Shown here piece by piece: positions 9,288-18,562 of a stretch of 64,000 nucleotides of DNA (position 1 is its first letter; the number at the start of each line of letters is the position of its first letter). Where the stretch lies: the NCBI GenBank assembly GCA_001567165.1, contig LNFQ01000044.1, positions 1-64,000 on the forward strand, read 5' to 3'. The position numbers and the translations under genes are program-made. The DNA comes from Bacteroidetes bacterium OLB11 (GTDB lineage: Bacteria > Bacteroidota > Bacteroidia > Chitinophagales > Chitinophagaceae). The notes beneath the pieces were generated by a model. It was not told the DNA's origin. It saw nothing but the letters and a program-made list of their open reading frames with translations, and searched no databases.

Positions 9288-10519
9288 ATGCGAAGTAAGC
9301 TGTTAATTCTATTTTTAAATTTTTAATTACTCAAATATCAAAGCCCAAATTCTCACTTCCGAAGATTCATTAGCAGCGGGAGTGGTTAGAGGAGATGCGA
9401 AAACTTTATTATCAGGATATGGAGAGGCAAAATTTCAATATGATTTAAAACAAAAAGATGCGTTGGCAAATTTGAAACGGGTTGTGCTTTTTGTAGGTCA
9501 TAAATTTAATAATAAAATTTCTCTTTTTACAGAAATGGAATTGGAAGATGCTTTGGTAGCTGGAGAGATTGAAGGACATAGTGGAGGTGGAAGTATCGGA
9601 ATGGAACAAGCTGTGTTGAAATTTAATATGAAATCAAATGATTATATCGTCGCTGGTTTGTTTCTACCTCGTGTCGGTATTATTAATGAAAATCATTTGC
9701 CATCTTCCTATAATGGAACTGAACGCCCATTTGTTGAACAATTTGTGATACCCTCTACTTGGCGAAGTTTAGGTGTTGGTTATTATGGTTTTGTCAATAG
9801 GTTGCCGGGCTTGCATTATAGCGTATCTATCACAAATGGTTTAAATTCGTCTCGATTTGAAAACGGAACAGGAATCGTAGAAGGAAGACAACAAGGTTCC
9901 AATGCAAAGGGATTAGGTCTTGGATTGAATGCATCCCTTCTCTATTATTATAAAGATTTTAGAATGCAATATTCGACTTATGTTGGAGGTTCCACTGCTG
10001 TTGAAAAACGCATTGCAGATAGTTTGAGTTTGAACAGTGGATTTTTTGCAAATCCAGTATATTTGAATGAGGCAAATGTACAATATCGTAAAGATGGAAT
10101 TGAGATAAAATTACTAGGTGCTTTTGTTCACATTCCAAATGCAGATAATATAAATAAAGTATATGCTAACAACACCCCCGAAAGTATTTTAGGTGCTTAT
10201 GCTGAAATTGGGTATCAATTTTTACATAAAAAAGAAATCCAAAATCATCAAGCATTGATTGCATTTCTTAGAGCAGAATATATGGATTTAAATTTTCAAA
10301 CTGCAAGCAATGGAATTGAAAATGATGCTAATAAAAAAGCATTTTTAATTGGAGGTTTCACCTATAAACCAATCAATAGCATATCTATAAAAATGGATTA
10401 CACCCATCGCTTGACCGGTGAGCCAAATAAGCTATTAGTTGTCACTCCATTTCCTCAATTAGTGCCTTACTATAAGAGCAAAGGGTTTTTGAATTTTGGT
10501 ATTGGATATAATTTTTTAA
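9288..10519 (+). CDS. outer-membrane beta-barrel protein (porin-like; frameshifted)
   Basis: The protein is a repeat of amphipathic strands rich in G, Y and N and, once corrected, ends in the outer-membrane motif GIGYNF. Two A/T-tract errors are needed. One T is removed at 9320-9324 to join the ATG at 9288 (leader ending in IKAQ) to the body. One T is removed at 10512-10517, which creates the stop right after YNF. Uncorrected, the frame runs through into the Rieske gene. The corrected length is about 409 residues. It may let iron or small anions through the outer membrane for the downstream imelysin and Rieske proteins, but no substrate can be read from the sequence. Confidence 0.75.
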
Positions 10520-10524
10520 TCATG

Positions 10525-10938
10525 ATGCAGCGAAGAGATTTTATTAAACATACTTGTTTTGCTTGTGTTGGACTTGCAACGATTTCATCTTTGCTTGAAT
10601 CATGCGGAGCTCCAAAATCTATTTTAAAAACAAACATAGAGAATAATAAAATTAAAGTACCATTAGAATCTTTTGCCGATACAAAAAGTCAAATTATTCA
10701 AAACAAACAATTACCCTATCAAATTTTACTTGTTAAAAATAATGACCAATTTAATGCAATCCAACTTCGCTGCACTCACAACGAATTTGCACTCAGTTTT
10801 GTGGGAAATAAAATTGTATGTAACGCCCATGGGAGCGAGTTTAATTTAAATGGAAAAGTCATCAAGCCACCTGCAGAAACTAACCTCACTCAATACAAAA
10901 CAACCGTAGAAAATAACTTTGTAATTATAAACCTTTAA
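10525..10938 (+). CDS. Tat-exported Rieske [2Fe-2S] lipoprotein
   Basis: The N-terminus MQRRDFIKH is a twin-arginine motif followed by a hydrophobic stretch and a lipobox ending in SLLESC. The mature domain has the Rieske ligands as CTH (about residue 83) and CNAH about 19 residues later, each supplying one Cys and one His. The 137-residue protein is a minimal Rieske domain, probably anchored in a membrane as a one-electron carrier. It overlaps in raw frame with the upstream barrel gene, apparently through a T-tract error that removes the barrel's stop. It sits upstream of imelysin and a di-heme oxidoreductase, so an electron-transfer role in that cluster is likely. Confidence 0.87.
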   Translation: MQRRDFIKHTCFACVGLATISSLLESCGAPKSILKTNIENNKIKVPLESFADTKSQIIQNKQLPYQILLVKNNDQFNAIQLRCTHNEFALSFVGNKIVCNAHGSEFNLNGKVIKPPAETNLTQYKTTVENNFVIINL

Positions 10939-10960
10939 CATCTAAAGCTTAATATTCAAA

Positions 10961-12013
10961 ATGACAAAAACAAAAAACATCCTAATTTTATTCGCAATTC
11001 TATTTGCATTCTCATGTAAAAAATCAACAAATAATTCTCAAAATTCAGATGACTTAACATCAAGCGTTTTACAAAGCATTGCTCTCAATGTTTGCACGGC
11101 TTCTTATGAAGATTTATACTCTCAATCTCTTTCTCTACAAAGTGCAATCGCTGATTTGCAAGCTAATCCTAGTCAACAAAATTTAATTGTATGTAAAGAG
11201 GCTTGGAAAAAAGTGCGAATTACTTGGGAAACTTCTGAAAGTTGGTTGTTTGGTCCTATTAGCACAAGTAATATTGATCCTCGAATTGATACTTGGCCTG
11301 TTGATTTTAATGAAATTGATAGTGTGCTTAATTCAGGAAATGTATTAAGTGAGGCTTATGTCGATCAACTAGAAGATGCACTTAAAGGATTTCACCCGAT
11401 TGAATATTTCTTGTGGGGGCAAAACGGAAATAAACTGTATAGCGATATAACACCAAGAGAATATGAATATCTAATTGCACTATCTTTAAACTTAACCAAA
11501 TTATCAAAAGAAGCAAGAGATAGTTGGAAAAATCAGTTTGCTAGTGAAGTAAGCAATGCAGGAAATAGCTCTGCAACATATACAACTCAACAACAAGCCT
11601 TCGTTGAAATCGTAGATGCTATGAGTGGTATTTGTGACGAAGTTGCCAACGGAAAAATGAATGAACCATTTATAAACCAAGATGCATCACTAGAAGAAAG
11701 CCCTTATGCTCAAAATTCTTTAATTGATTTTACCAACAATATCAAAGGCGTGTTGACTATATATAACGGCGATTATAATGGAAGCTATATCGGTTTGGAA
11801 GATTTAGTTAGAACTTATAATACTTCTTTAGATCTTGAAATTAAAAATGGAGTTGCTGAGGCAATTGCAGCTTTAAACACCATCACACTCCCTTACGGAC
11901 AAGCTATTTTTTCTCAAGCAACTCAAATCCAAAATGCAATTGATAAAATCAATGCACTTGAACAAATTCTTGATACAAAATTAAAACCATTCATTCTTCA
12001 ATATACAAAATAA
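10961..12013 (+). CDS. imelysin-family lipoprotein (iron-regulated IrpA-like)
   Basis: The leader ends at a lipobox, LFAFSC, so this is a secreted lipoprotein of about 350 residues. The imelysin fold markers are visible: AWKKVRITWETSESWLFGP in the first helical half, and the GxHxxE motif as GFHPIEYFLWG. The family is related to EfeO and is linked to iron or heme acquisition, though no enzymatic activity is agreed. Proteobacterial imelysin genes commonly neighbour a di-heme oxidoreductase, and that pairing occurs here with the next gene. Confidence 0.92.
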   Translation: MTKTKNILILFAILFAFSCKKSTNNSQNSDDLTSSVLQSIALNVCTASYEDLYSQSLSLQSAIADLQANPSQQNLIVCKEAWKKVRITWETSESWLFGPISTSNIDPRIDTWPVDFNEIDSVLNSGNVLSEAYVDQLEDALKGFHPIEYFLWGQNGNKLYSDITPREYEYLIALSLNLTKLSKEARDSWKNQFASEVSNAGNSSATYTTQQQAFVEIVDAMSGICDEVANGKMNEPFINQDASLEESPYAQNSLIDFTNNIKGVLTIYNGDYNGSYIGLEDLVRTYNTSLDLEIKNGVAEAIAALNTITLPYGQAIFSQATQIQNAIDKINALEQILDTKLKPFILQYTK

Positions 12014-12025
12014 TAATGCACTGCT

Positions 12026-13417
12026 TTGTTTCCTAAAAATAAAATACTCGTCTTTTCTACAATTGTCGCTTTCATTATTATTACCTCAAATGCTTGTAAA
12101 AAAACAAAATTTGAAGATCTAGAATTAAATAATGAAATGCTCAGTGGTGGTATGCAAACTGTGTTTGACGAAGGCAACGGAGCTTATGGGCACTCTTTTG
12201 CAAATATGTCTGCTCAGCACGAGAGAGTGCATGAAATTGGAGATATAGCCTTTGAACAAACATTTGTTTCAAATCCTGCTCCTTTAAATGGAGGTTTAGG
12301 TCCAATTTATAATAATGTTTCCTGTATCTCTTGTCATATTGGTGATGGGCGAGGTAAAGCACCCGAAGTGGGGCAACCCATTTCCTCCATTTTATTTAGA
12401 ATTAGTCAATCCAATCGAGTGGATATGCACAATGGACCTTTAGGCGTAATTGGCTATGGCGATCAAATTCAAAATCGAAGTGTGGCAGGTAGTGTAAAAG
12501 AAGCCGATATTGAAATAAGCTATATCGAAAAAACATTTCAATTTGATGATGGCACTCCGTACAGTTTACGATTCCCAACCTATACGCTAACGAATATGTA
12601 TATGCCTATAACTTCCTCCTATGACTTGTCGCCGAGGGTAGCCTCCCCAGTGTTTGGATTAGGACTTTTGGAGGCTGTAAGCGAACAAGATATTTTAGCT
12701 AATGCAGACGAGTTTGACATGAATAATGATGGAATTAGTGGGAAGGCAAATTATGTATGGAATGTTTTAGAAAATAAAACTACGTTGGGTAGATTTGGAT
12801 GGAAAGCAAACCAGCCAACGGTGATGCAACAAAGTGCAGGAGCCATCAATAGCGACATGGGACTTACATCGTTTGTATTTCCTCAAGAAAATTCTTTTGG
12901 TCAAATTCAATATGATCATTTGGATGATGACGTAGAAGTGTCGGATAGTTTGATGCATGCGATTGCTTTTTATATTAAAACCTTGGCAGTGCCAGCAAGA
13001 CGGAATATAACGGATCCTAAGGTCGCAAGAGGCAAACAACTTTTCATAGAATCGAATTGTAGTGCTTGTCATTTACCAACTTTAAAAACGGCTGTGAATG
13101 TGGCTTTTCCTGCATTGAGTAATCAAACAATCAGACCATATACCGACTTGCTATTGCATGATATGGGGGCTGAGTTGGCTGATAATCGTCCTGACTTTTT
13201 AGCGAATGGTTATGAATGGCGAACTCCTCCTCTTTGGGGCATTGGACTAACCTATAAAGTGAATGGACATACAAACTTTTTACATGATGGAAGAGCACGA
13301 AATTTGATGGAGGCTGTGATGTGGCATGGTGGAGAGGCGGAGGCATCTAAAAATAAAGTAAAGTCATTGAATAAAGCAGATAGAGAAGCATTGATAAAAT
13401 TCTTAGAATCTTTATAA
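12026..13417 (+). CDS. di-heme oxidoreductase (DHOR/putative thiol oxidoreductase family)
   Basis: This is a secreted c-type cytochrome with two CxxCH heme sites: CISCHIGDGRG near residue 100 and CSACHLPT near 350. The N-terminus is hydrophobic and ends in a lipobox-like ITSNAC. The family, found with imelysins, is presumed to oxidise or reduce an iron or thiol substrate outside the cytoplasm. The start is uncertain. The frame opens with a TTG at 12026; an ATG at 12016 is one base out of phase and reaches a stop within seven codons, so an undetected indel is possible. The C-terminus, WHGGEAEASK followed by LNKADREALIKFLESL, is family-typical. Confidence 0.93.
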   Translation: MFPKNKILVFSTIVAFIIITSNACKKTKFEDLELNNEMLSGGMQTVFDEGNGAYGHSFANMSAQHERVHEIGDIAFEQTFVSNPAPLNGGLGPIYNNVSCISCHIGDGRGKAPEVGQPISSILFRISQSNRVDMHNGPLGVIGYGDQIQNRSVAGSVKEADIEISYIEKTFQFDDGTPYSLRFPTYTLTNMYMPITSSYDLSPRVASPVFGLGLLEAVSEQDILANADEFDMNNDGISGKANYVWNVLENKTTLGRFGWKANQPTVMQQSAGAINSDMGLTSFVFPQENSFGQIQYDHLDDDVEVSDSLMHAIAFYIKTLAVPARRNITDPKVARGKQLFIESNCSACHLPTLKTAVNVAFPALSNQTIRPYTDLLLHDMGAELADNRPDFLANGYEWRTPPLWGIGLTYKVNGHTNFLHDGRARNLMEAVMWHGGEAEASKNKVKSLNKADREALIKFLESL

Positions 13418-13435
13418 ATATTTTCAAATAAAAAA

Positions 13436-13465
13436 TTGGATATTTTATAAAATTATCTATTTTTG
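13436..13465 (+). promoter_or_regulatory. promoter of tRNA-Asn
   Basis: TTG at 13436-13438 (-33) and TATTTTTG at 13458-13465 (-7, TAnnTTTG) are separated by 19 bases. This is the expected Bacteroidota spacing, and the -7 element lies 13 bases before the mature tRNA. Confidence 0.72.
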
Positions 13466-13478
13466 CAACCCATTACAC

Positions 13479-13552
13479 TCCTTCTTAGCTCAGTTGGTTA
13501 GAGCATCTGACTGTTAATCAGAGGGTCACTGGTTCAAGTCCAGTAGAAGGAG
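13479..13552 (+). tRNA. tRNA-Asn (anticodon GTT)
   Basis: A complete 74-base cloverleaf. The acceptor TCCTTCT pairs with AGAAGGA, the D arm is GCTCAGTTGGTTAGAGC, the anticodon stem TCTGA/TCAGA encloses CTGTTAA with GTT at 13513-13515, and the T arm is ACTGG-TTCAAGT-CCAGT. The discriminator is G. CCA is not encoded. It stands alone between a promoter and a terminator. Confidence 0.97.
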
Positions 13553-13554
13553 CT

Positions 13555-13588
13555 AAGAACAGCTACATGATTGTAGCTGTTCTTTTTT
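13555..13588 (+). terminator. intrinsic terminator after tRNA-Asn
   Basis: A perfect 12-bp stem (AAGAACAGCTAC with GTAGCTGTTCTT), a 6-base loop and a T tract ending at 13588 follow the tRNA directly. Confidence 0.92.
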
Positions 13589-13746
13589 GGGGAGGGAGTA
13601 TAAATATGACAACTAGTTGTTTAGTATAAAATTCTAATTATTTGCAACAAAAGATAAAAGGTAGTTTATTGAAAAAGAATTCCTATTTGTAGGCCGAAAG
13701 TTCATCAATTAGCTATTCATAGCACATAGCACATTCTATTTTTTGC

Positions 13747-13774
13747 TATTAAATTGAGTATATTAAATTGAGTA
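13747..13774. repeat. 14-bp tandem duplication
   Basis: TATTAAATTGAGTA is repeated twice without a gap in the spacer between the tRNA terminator and gldC, with a partial third copy (AGTATTGAG) following. No function is suggested; it looks like a local replication-slippage product. Confidence 0.7.
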
Positions 13775-13815
13775 GTATTGAGGAAAATGAAGTTAATGAA
13801 AATCCCATCAACTAA

Positions 13816-14163
13816 CTAGAGTTGATTTTTTTTCATTTCTGCTTCCATTTTTGTTTTGAAAGATTTTGAGAAAGTGCGTATCTCCTCTGCAAGCGCTGGT
13901 TGATTTGTAGCACGGTCATAAGTGTCAGCCATGGTCATCAGGGTTTGAAAGAAAAAAGCATTCATATCATCGACCATCATTTTTTTAGTCCATAAATCTA
14001 TTCGCAAAGCCGCATCTTCATTGACATCCCAAATGCTTAGCATAAATGCTTTCGCTTCACGGGCTTCATCCACTCCGCCTTCTGCTGCTTCCCAGTAAAT
14101 ACGTTCTGGAATTTTATCTTCGTCTAAGATGACATTGATTCCGATTGTTGAGCCTTTCGTCAT
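13816..14163 (-). CDS. gldC: gliding motility protein GldC
   Basis: The 115-residue protein matches the small soluble GldC family, with KIPERIYWEAAEGG near residue 17, EAKAFMLSIWD, ALRIDLWTKKMMVDDM and FFFQTLMTMADTYDRAT. GldC is an accessory protein found with the gliding/T9SS machinery; its biochemical role is not well defined. It is a marker for the gliding-type Bacteroidota, although gldC also occurs in non-gliding members. It lies 11 bases downstream of the YqeY gene on the same strand. Confidence 0.9.
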   Translation of the reverse strand: MTKGSTIGINVILDEDKIPERIYWEAAEGGVDEAREAKAFMLSIWDVNEDAALRIDLWTKKMMVDDMNAFFFQTLMTMADTYDRATNQPALAEEIRTFSKSFKTKMEAEMKKNQL

Positions 14164-14174
14164 GAGTATGTTTT

Positions 14175-14625
14175 TTAATTTAATAATGCTTTTACTAATG
14201 CTGAAATGGTTTTCCCATCTGCTTTGCCGGCTAGTTGTTTGCTAGCTACGCCCATTACTTTTCCCATTTCGGCTGCAGAGTTTACTCCAAGGTTTTCGAT
14301 GATTTTTTTCAATTCTTCTTTCAATTCTTCTTCGCTCAAAGGTGTGGGTAAAAAAACGTTGAATGACATCCAATTCTTCAATTTCTTTTTTGGCTAAATC
14401 TTCTCTATTTTGTTTTGTGAATATTTCAATCGAATCTTTTCGCTGTTTGGCTAATTTTTGAAGGAGTTTTGTTTCGTCTTCATGGGTGAGGTCGCCCTGT
14501 TGTCCATCTGCTGTTTTGGCTAGTAATATGGCAGATTTAATAGCACGAAGAGCCCTCAACTCTGCTTCTTTTTTTGCTAGCATAGCGGCTTTTATTTCTT
14601 CGTTTATTTTATTTTCTAAAGGCAT
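14175..14625 (-). CDS. GatB/YqeY domain protein (frameshifted)
   Basis: Two overlapping frames together give a normal YqeY protein of about 149 residues. The first half has MPLENKINEEIKAAML and LRALRAIKSAILLAKT; the second has EELKEELKKIIENLG, MGKVMGVASKQLAGKADG and a C-terminus typical of the tRNA-binding GatB/YqeY domain. The switch is in the seven-base run at 14350-14356; with one base fewer, the join reads VIQRFLPTPLSEEEL. YqeY proteins are thought to bind tRNA or aid tRNA-dependent amidation, but the role is unproven. Confidence 0.85.
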
Positions 14626-14657
14626 TTTATTATTCTTTTAAAAGTGAAAATTTTTAT

Positions 14658-15255
14658 TTATTTCCTACTATTGATTTCATCTCTTATTTTGGCTGCTTTG
14701 ATATAGTCTTCTGTTTCGAGAGCTTCATTAAGTTTATTTTGAAGTTCGGCAACCGTCATTTTTTTAATATTAAATTCTTCTTTTTCTGATGGAGATAAAT
14801 TTGATAATTCGTTTTGAGGTAAATCTTTTTGAGTTGATTCTTTGTCTGGCTGAATACCGGCATTGTCGAGAATAGACGAATAGGTATATATAGGACAGTC
14901 AAACCGCACTGCTAATGCGAGGGCATCGGATGTGCGAGAGTCAATTTCAATATCGGTATGATTAAACTTACAAATGAGTTTTGCAATAAAAGACTCCTTC
15001 TTGAATTTTACTAATGATTACTTCTGTGAGTTGGATATGAGTTGAGTCCATCAGGTTTTTCATTAAGTCGTGAGTGAGAGGTCGCGTTGAACGCATGTTC
15101 TCTAATATCACTGCAATTGCTTGTGCTTCATTGACACCAATAACAATGGGTAATTTACGCACTCCGTTCACTTCACCTAATACGACAACGTATGTTTGTG
15201 ATTGAAGTGAGCTTGTAGAGAGTGCTACGATTTCTAATTCGATTCTGTTACTCAT
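14658..15255 (-). CDS. bifunctional nuclease (DUF151) protein with UVR motif (frameshifted)
   Basis: The N-terminal domain is the BFN/DUF151 fold: RIELEIVALSTSSLQSQTYV, then LPIVIGVNEAQAIAVILE and RPLTHDLM. The continuation in another frame reads IEIDSRTSDALALAVRF, the conserved acidic DSR-SDA motif, then a C-terminal UvrB/UvrC-like motif (ELQNKLNEALETEDYIKAAKIRDEI). One base fewer near 14984-14991 joins the parts into about 198 residues. Some family members have RNase/DNase activity; others act in stress responses. It sits between YqeY and etfA on the minus strand. Confidence 0.87.
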
Positions 15256-15302
15256 TATTAATAGTGTGGAGTGTTACAAAGGTACTAAATGAAAGTTGTT
15301 GA

Positions 15303-16268
15303 TTAAGAAGAATGGCTAGCTTTATATTTCTTTAAAGCTTCGGTGAATTTGGGTACAACTTCAAAAGCATCTCCTAAAATTCCATAATCGGCAGCTTTAA
15401 AAAAGGGAGCTTCGGGGTCTTTGTTGATGACCACAATTGTTTTAGAACTGTTGACACCAGCTAGATGTTGAATAGCACCACTGATACCTACTGCAATATA
15501 TAAATTAGGTCTGATAGTGCCTCCGGTTTGTCCTACGTGTTCATGATGGGGTCTCCAATGCGAGTCGGCTACGGGTCTAGAGCAGGCAAGTGTGGCTCCG
15601 ATTGTTGTGGCTAAATCTTCTAAGATATTCCAATTTTCAGGGCCTTTCATTCCTCTTCCTCCACTCACAACGAGTTCGGCTTCTGATAGAGGCACAATAC
15701 CTTGCACTTTATTTGTGCTTTGTACTTTCACTGTGAAGTCAGTATTATCAAAATTGATATTTTGTGCAATCACTTCTGCATTGTCAGCTGATTTTTGAAT
15801 AGAATAAGAATTAGGATTGAGTGCAATGATTTTGATAGGTGAATTTATTTTCATTTTTGCAAAAGCCTTACCAGAGAAAACAGATTTTTTTACGATAAAA
15901 TTTTCATCAGGAAGTGAAACGGCACCTACAACTAAGCCAGCTTTTAATTTTGCTGAAACTCTTGGTGCTACTGCTTTTGAAGTGCTATTGTTTGAGAAAA
16001 TAATAGCACCTGCGTTTTGTTCTTGTGTAATTTGAACAATGGCTTTTGTGTATGCTTTTGAGTCTAATTGATTCAGACGAGTATCATTGACATGAAATAC
16101 TTTTTGCACTCCATAATTTCCTAAGGCTTCCAGATTGTTTGCTTCGCCAAGTACGATGGCTGCTGTTGGTTGGGAAGTTTGTTTGCCAATTGCGGCTGCA
16201 TAGCTTATTATTTCTTGACTTGCTTTTTTAAATGTTCCGTTGTTTTGTTCTACAAATACAAGTATCAT
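15303..16268 (-). CDS. etfA: electron transfer flavoprotein alpha subunit
   Basis: EtfA (FixB) binds FAD and passes electrons from acyl-CoA dehydrogenases to the quinone pool. The C-terminal FAD-binding domain is intact, with VVSGGRGMKGPENW near residue 205, RPVADSHWRPHHEHVGQTGG and LYIAVGISGAIQHLAG. The 321 residues are typical. It follows etfB by 22 bases in the same direction. Confidence 0.97.
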   Translation of the reverse strand: MILVFVEQNNGTFKKASQEIISYAAAIGKQTSQPTAAIVLGEANNLEALGNYGVQKVFHVNDTRLNQLDSKAYTKAIVQITQEQNAGAIIFSNNSTSKAVAPRVSAKLKAGLVVGAVSLPDENFIVKKSVFSGKAFAKMKINSPIKIIALNPNSYSIQKSADNAEVIAQNINFDNTDFTVKVQSTNKVQGIVPLSEAELVVSGGRGMKGPENWNILEDLATTIGATLACSRPVADSHWRPHHEHVGQTGGTIRPNLYIAVGISGAIQHLAGVNSSKTIVVINKDPEAPFFKAADYGILGDAFEVVPKFTEALKKYKASHSS

Positions 16269-16290
16269 ATTTTTAATTTTTTAGAGTTAA

Positions 16291-17034
16291 TTAAATCACT
16301 TTTGCTTCTTCGTGCAAAAGTTTTACCAATTCATCCACATTATCTGGGCTTATCATTTTCACACCTGATTTTTGTGGAGGCATTTCATAAGAGATGATTT
16401 CAGTAAGAGGTTCAGAATTGCTTGCTGGCACTACTTTGAGCGGTTTGGTTCGAGAAGCCATAATCCCTCTCATATTAGGGATACGTTGCTCTGCAAGTCC
16501 TTTTTGACATGAAATAACAAGTGGCAAAGGACAAGTATCCGTTTCTTCACCTCCTTCAATTTCACGTACAGATGTTGTTTCACCATTTTGAATATTAAAA
16601 TTTAAAACATGACTAATAAAAGGACGGTCAAGCAATTCAGCAATCATGGCACCGATACTGGAATTATTGTAATCAATGCTTTCTTTTCCTGTCATGACTA
16701 ATTCATATTGATTGGCTTTTGCATATTCTGCAATTTGCGATGCTATAAAAAAGCTATCATTACTATCAGCATCAATTCGGATTGCTTCGTCTCCACCAAT
16801 AGCGAGTGCTTTACGAATAATAGGTTCTACATCGGCTTTTCCTACAGATATAATGTGGACATCGGTTGCTATGCCGGCTTCTTTTAATTCGAGGGCTCTC
16901 ACAAGTGAATACCATTCATCATAAGGGTTTATAATCCATTGCACGCCTGCTTCGTTCAGTTTTGAATCGTTTTCTGTAAACGAAATTTTTGTTGTTGTGT
17001 CGGGTGCTTTTGTAAGGCAAACAAGTATTTTCAT
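16291..17034 (-). CDS. etfB: electron transfer flavoprotein beta subunit
   Basis: EtfB (FixA) pairs with EtfA and binds AMP. The N-terminus MKILVCLTKAPDTTTKI, the motif YELVMTGKESIDYNNSSIG and the recognition-loop region QRIPNMRGIMASRTKP are visible. At 247 residues it is full length. First gene of the etfBA pair, with about 70 bases to the upstream tcdA. Confidence 0.97.
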   Translation of the reverse strand: MKILVCLTKAPDTTTKISFTENDSKLNEAGVQWIINPYDEWYSLVRALELKEAGIATDVHIISVGKADVEPIIRKALAIGGDEAIRIDADSNDSFFIASQIAEYAKANQYELVMTGKESIDYNNSSIGAMIAELLDRPFISHVLNFNIQNGETTSVREIEGGEETDTCPLPLVISCQKGLAEQRIPNMRGIMASRTKPLKVVPASNSEPLTEIISYEMPPQKSGVKMISPDNVDELVKLLHEEAKVI

Positions 17035-17102
17035 TTTAGATTAAAATTATTTTGGATTGCAAATATAAGACAGTATCGTTTTATTGTGATTAAAATTGAG
17101 GT

Positions 17103-17879
17103 TTAATCTGTATTCTTTGGTTTCTTTGGAATGCAAAGTTTTGTAGGTTTAAATAGGCCACAAGCATCTTGAATGACCCATGAAGCCATGTATAGTCCGA
17201 ACAGGGCAGGAATATAGGAACAAGTCCCATAATAGGAACGCTTAAAGTTAGTTCCATCCGTTTCTTTTGCAGAATTTTCAATCGGAGTTTCGTCAGAAAA
17301 AACAGCCATAATACCACTATGAATACCTTCATATCGCAATCGTTTACGAACGTAGTAGGCAAAGGGGCAAATGGAGGTTTTGGAAATGTCGGCATATTTG
17401 ATCATGGAAGGGTCTAGTTTTCCACCGGCTCCCATGCTACTAATGATTTTTATTCCCAATTTGGAAGCTGTTTTTATCAGCAAAAGTTTGGGTGTAATGG
17501 AGTCGATGCAATCGAGTATATAGTCATATTGATCGTTTGAAATAAGTTCTTCAGATTTTTCGGGAGTAATAAATTCATTGACTGAACGCAGTTGTATTTG
17601 AGGATTGATATCTTTAATTCTTTGCTCTAAAATAGCTGCTTTGCTTTGCCCAATCGTTGATTGCAATGCGGGAAGTTGTCGGTTGATATTGGATAAATCA
17701 ACTACATCACCATCTACAATGGTCATTTTTCCAATACCGGAACGAGCTAAAAATTCAACTGCAAAACTACCAACACCACCTAGTCCTACAATGAGCACAT
17801 TCGTGTTTTGAAGTTTTTCGATATTATCTTTTTTAATGAGTAATTCAGTACGTTCGAGCCATTTTGTATCCTTATTCAT
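17103..17879 (-). CDS. tcdA: tRNA threonylcarbamoyladenosine dehydratase
   Basis: TcdA uses ATP to cyclise t6A37 of tRNA to ct6A. The ThiF/E1-like nucleotide-binding motif VLIVGLGGVGSFAVEFLAR (about residues 28-46) is followed by DGDVVDLSNINRQL and DYILDCIDSITPK. The late motif GTCSYIPALFGL is typical of this class. It has 258 residues. The adenylating fold is shared with MoeB and ThiF, but length and motifs favour TcdA. Confidence 0.9.
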   Translation of the reverse strand: MNKDTKWLERTELLIKKDNIEKLQNTNVLIVGLGGVGSFAVEFLARSGIGKMTIVDGDVVDLSNINRQLPALQSTIGQSKAAILEQRIKDINPQIQLRSVNEFITPEKSEELISNDQYDYILDCIDSITPKLLLIKTASKLGIKIISSMGAGGKLDPSMIKYADISKTSICPFAYYVRKRLRYEGIHSGIMAVFSDETPIENSAKETDGTNFKRSYYGTCSYIPALFGLYMASWVIQDACGLFKPTKLCIPKKPKNTD

Positions 17880-17959
17880 TTGAGGCGAATCTTAAAATTT
17901 TCCAAATTTAGAAATTCGTATCAATACTTTTAATTTATAATTAAAAATAAATATGGAAT

Positions 17960-18487
17960 CTAGCGGCAGGCACCTCGTCTACTTCCTAAAATTATACTGC
18001 TACTATTAATATCACAAAGCACATGACAGTGGGCAGGATTGTTGATTACATATATTGAATTTGTATTTTCATTTTTATAAGAATCTAGTCCGGCTACTAT
18101 AAATTTCAAGTTATTAGTTTGTTCACTTAGACCATAGATGATTCTAAAATGAGTAGGAGGTGGTGATGACATATTGTTTTTTATGACATTGATTGTGGTT
18201 ACTAAGTCATAAATGGCTGAATCTGTTATTTCAAAAAAATCCGGCTTTTAAGCTATCACTTGTTGATGGGGTGTAGGAGGAGCTACATAGATTAGCTTCT
18301 TTTCGAAATGCAACAGACATCCTGTGTGCATCTTCTAGTGATTCTAGTGTAGATAATAATCTGTCGTTAGGGTTTGTAATTATAATACGATTTGCCGGTG
18401 GGGGAATAAATCTTTTTAGAAATAAAAAAATCCGATACCCAAAAAGGGAATAGCAATAACTGAAAATAATAATGGGGATGTTTTCAT
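17960..18487 (-). CDS. orphan membrane-anchored protein (frameshifted)
   Basis: I do not recognise this protein. Joining three frames gives about 175 residues starting at an ATG at 18485-18487. An N-terminal hydrophobic segment (MKTSPLLFSVIAIPFLGIG) is followed by a soluble region with PPPANRIIITNPND, DSAIYDLVTTINVIKNN, FRIIYGLSEQ and a Cys-containing tail (PAHCHVLCD). Missing or extra bases in the A runs at 18233-18239 and 18424-18430 cause the breaks. It is divergent from the decayed gene at 18563, 75 bases apart. Confidence 0.5.
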
Positions 18488-18562
18488 AAGTTTTTGATTG
18501 TGGATTTGGATTAAAAAAAAATTAATTTTTCAAAAAAAAAAGAGTATTTTTATTTTAACTAA

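Noticed and set aside
13479-13588. tRNA-Asn as a mobile-element attachment site
   Set aside because: No integrase follows and no direct repeat of the tRNA 3' end was seen; the tRNA is followed by its own terminator.
14501-18500. CRISPR array or phage region
   Set aside because: No repeated spacers were seen, and the region is a run of ordinary core genes.
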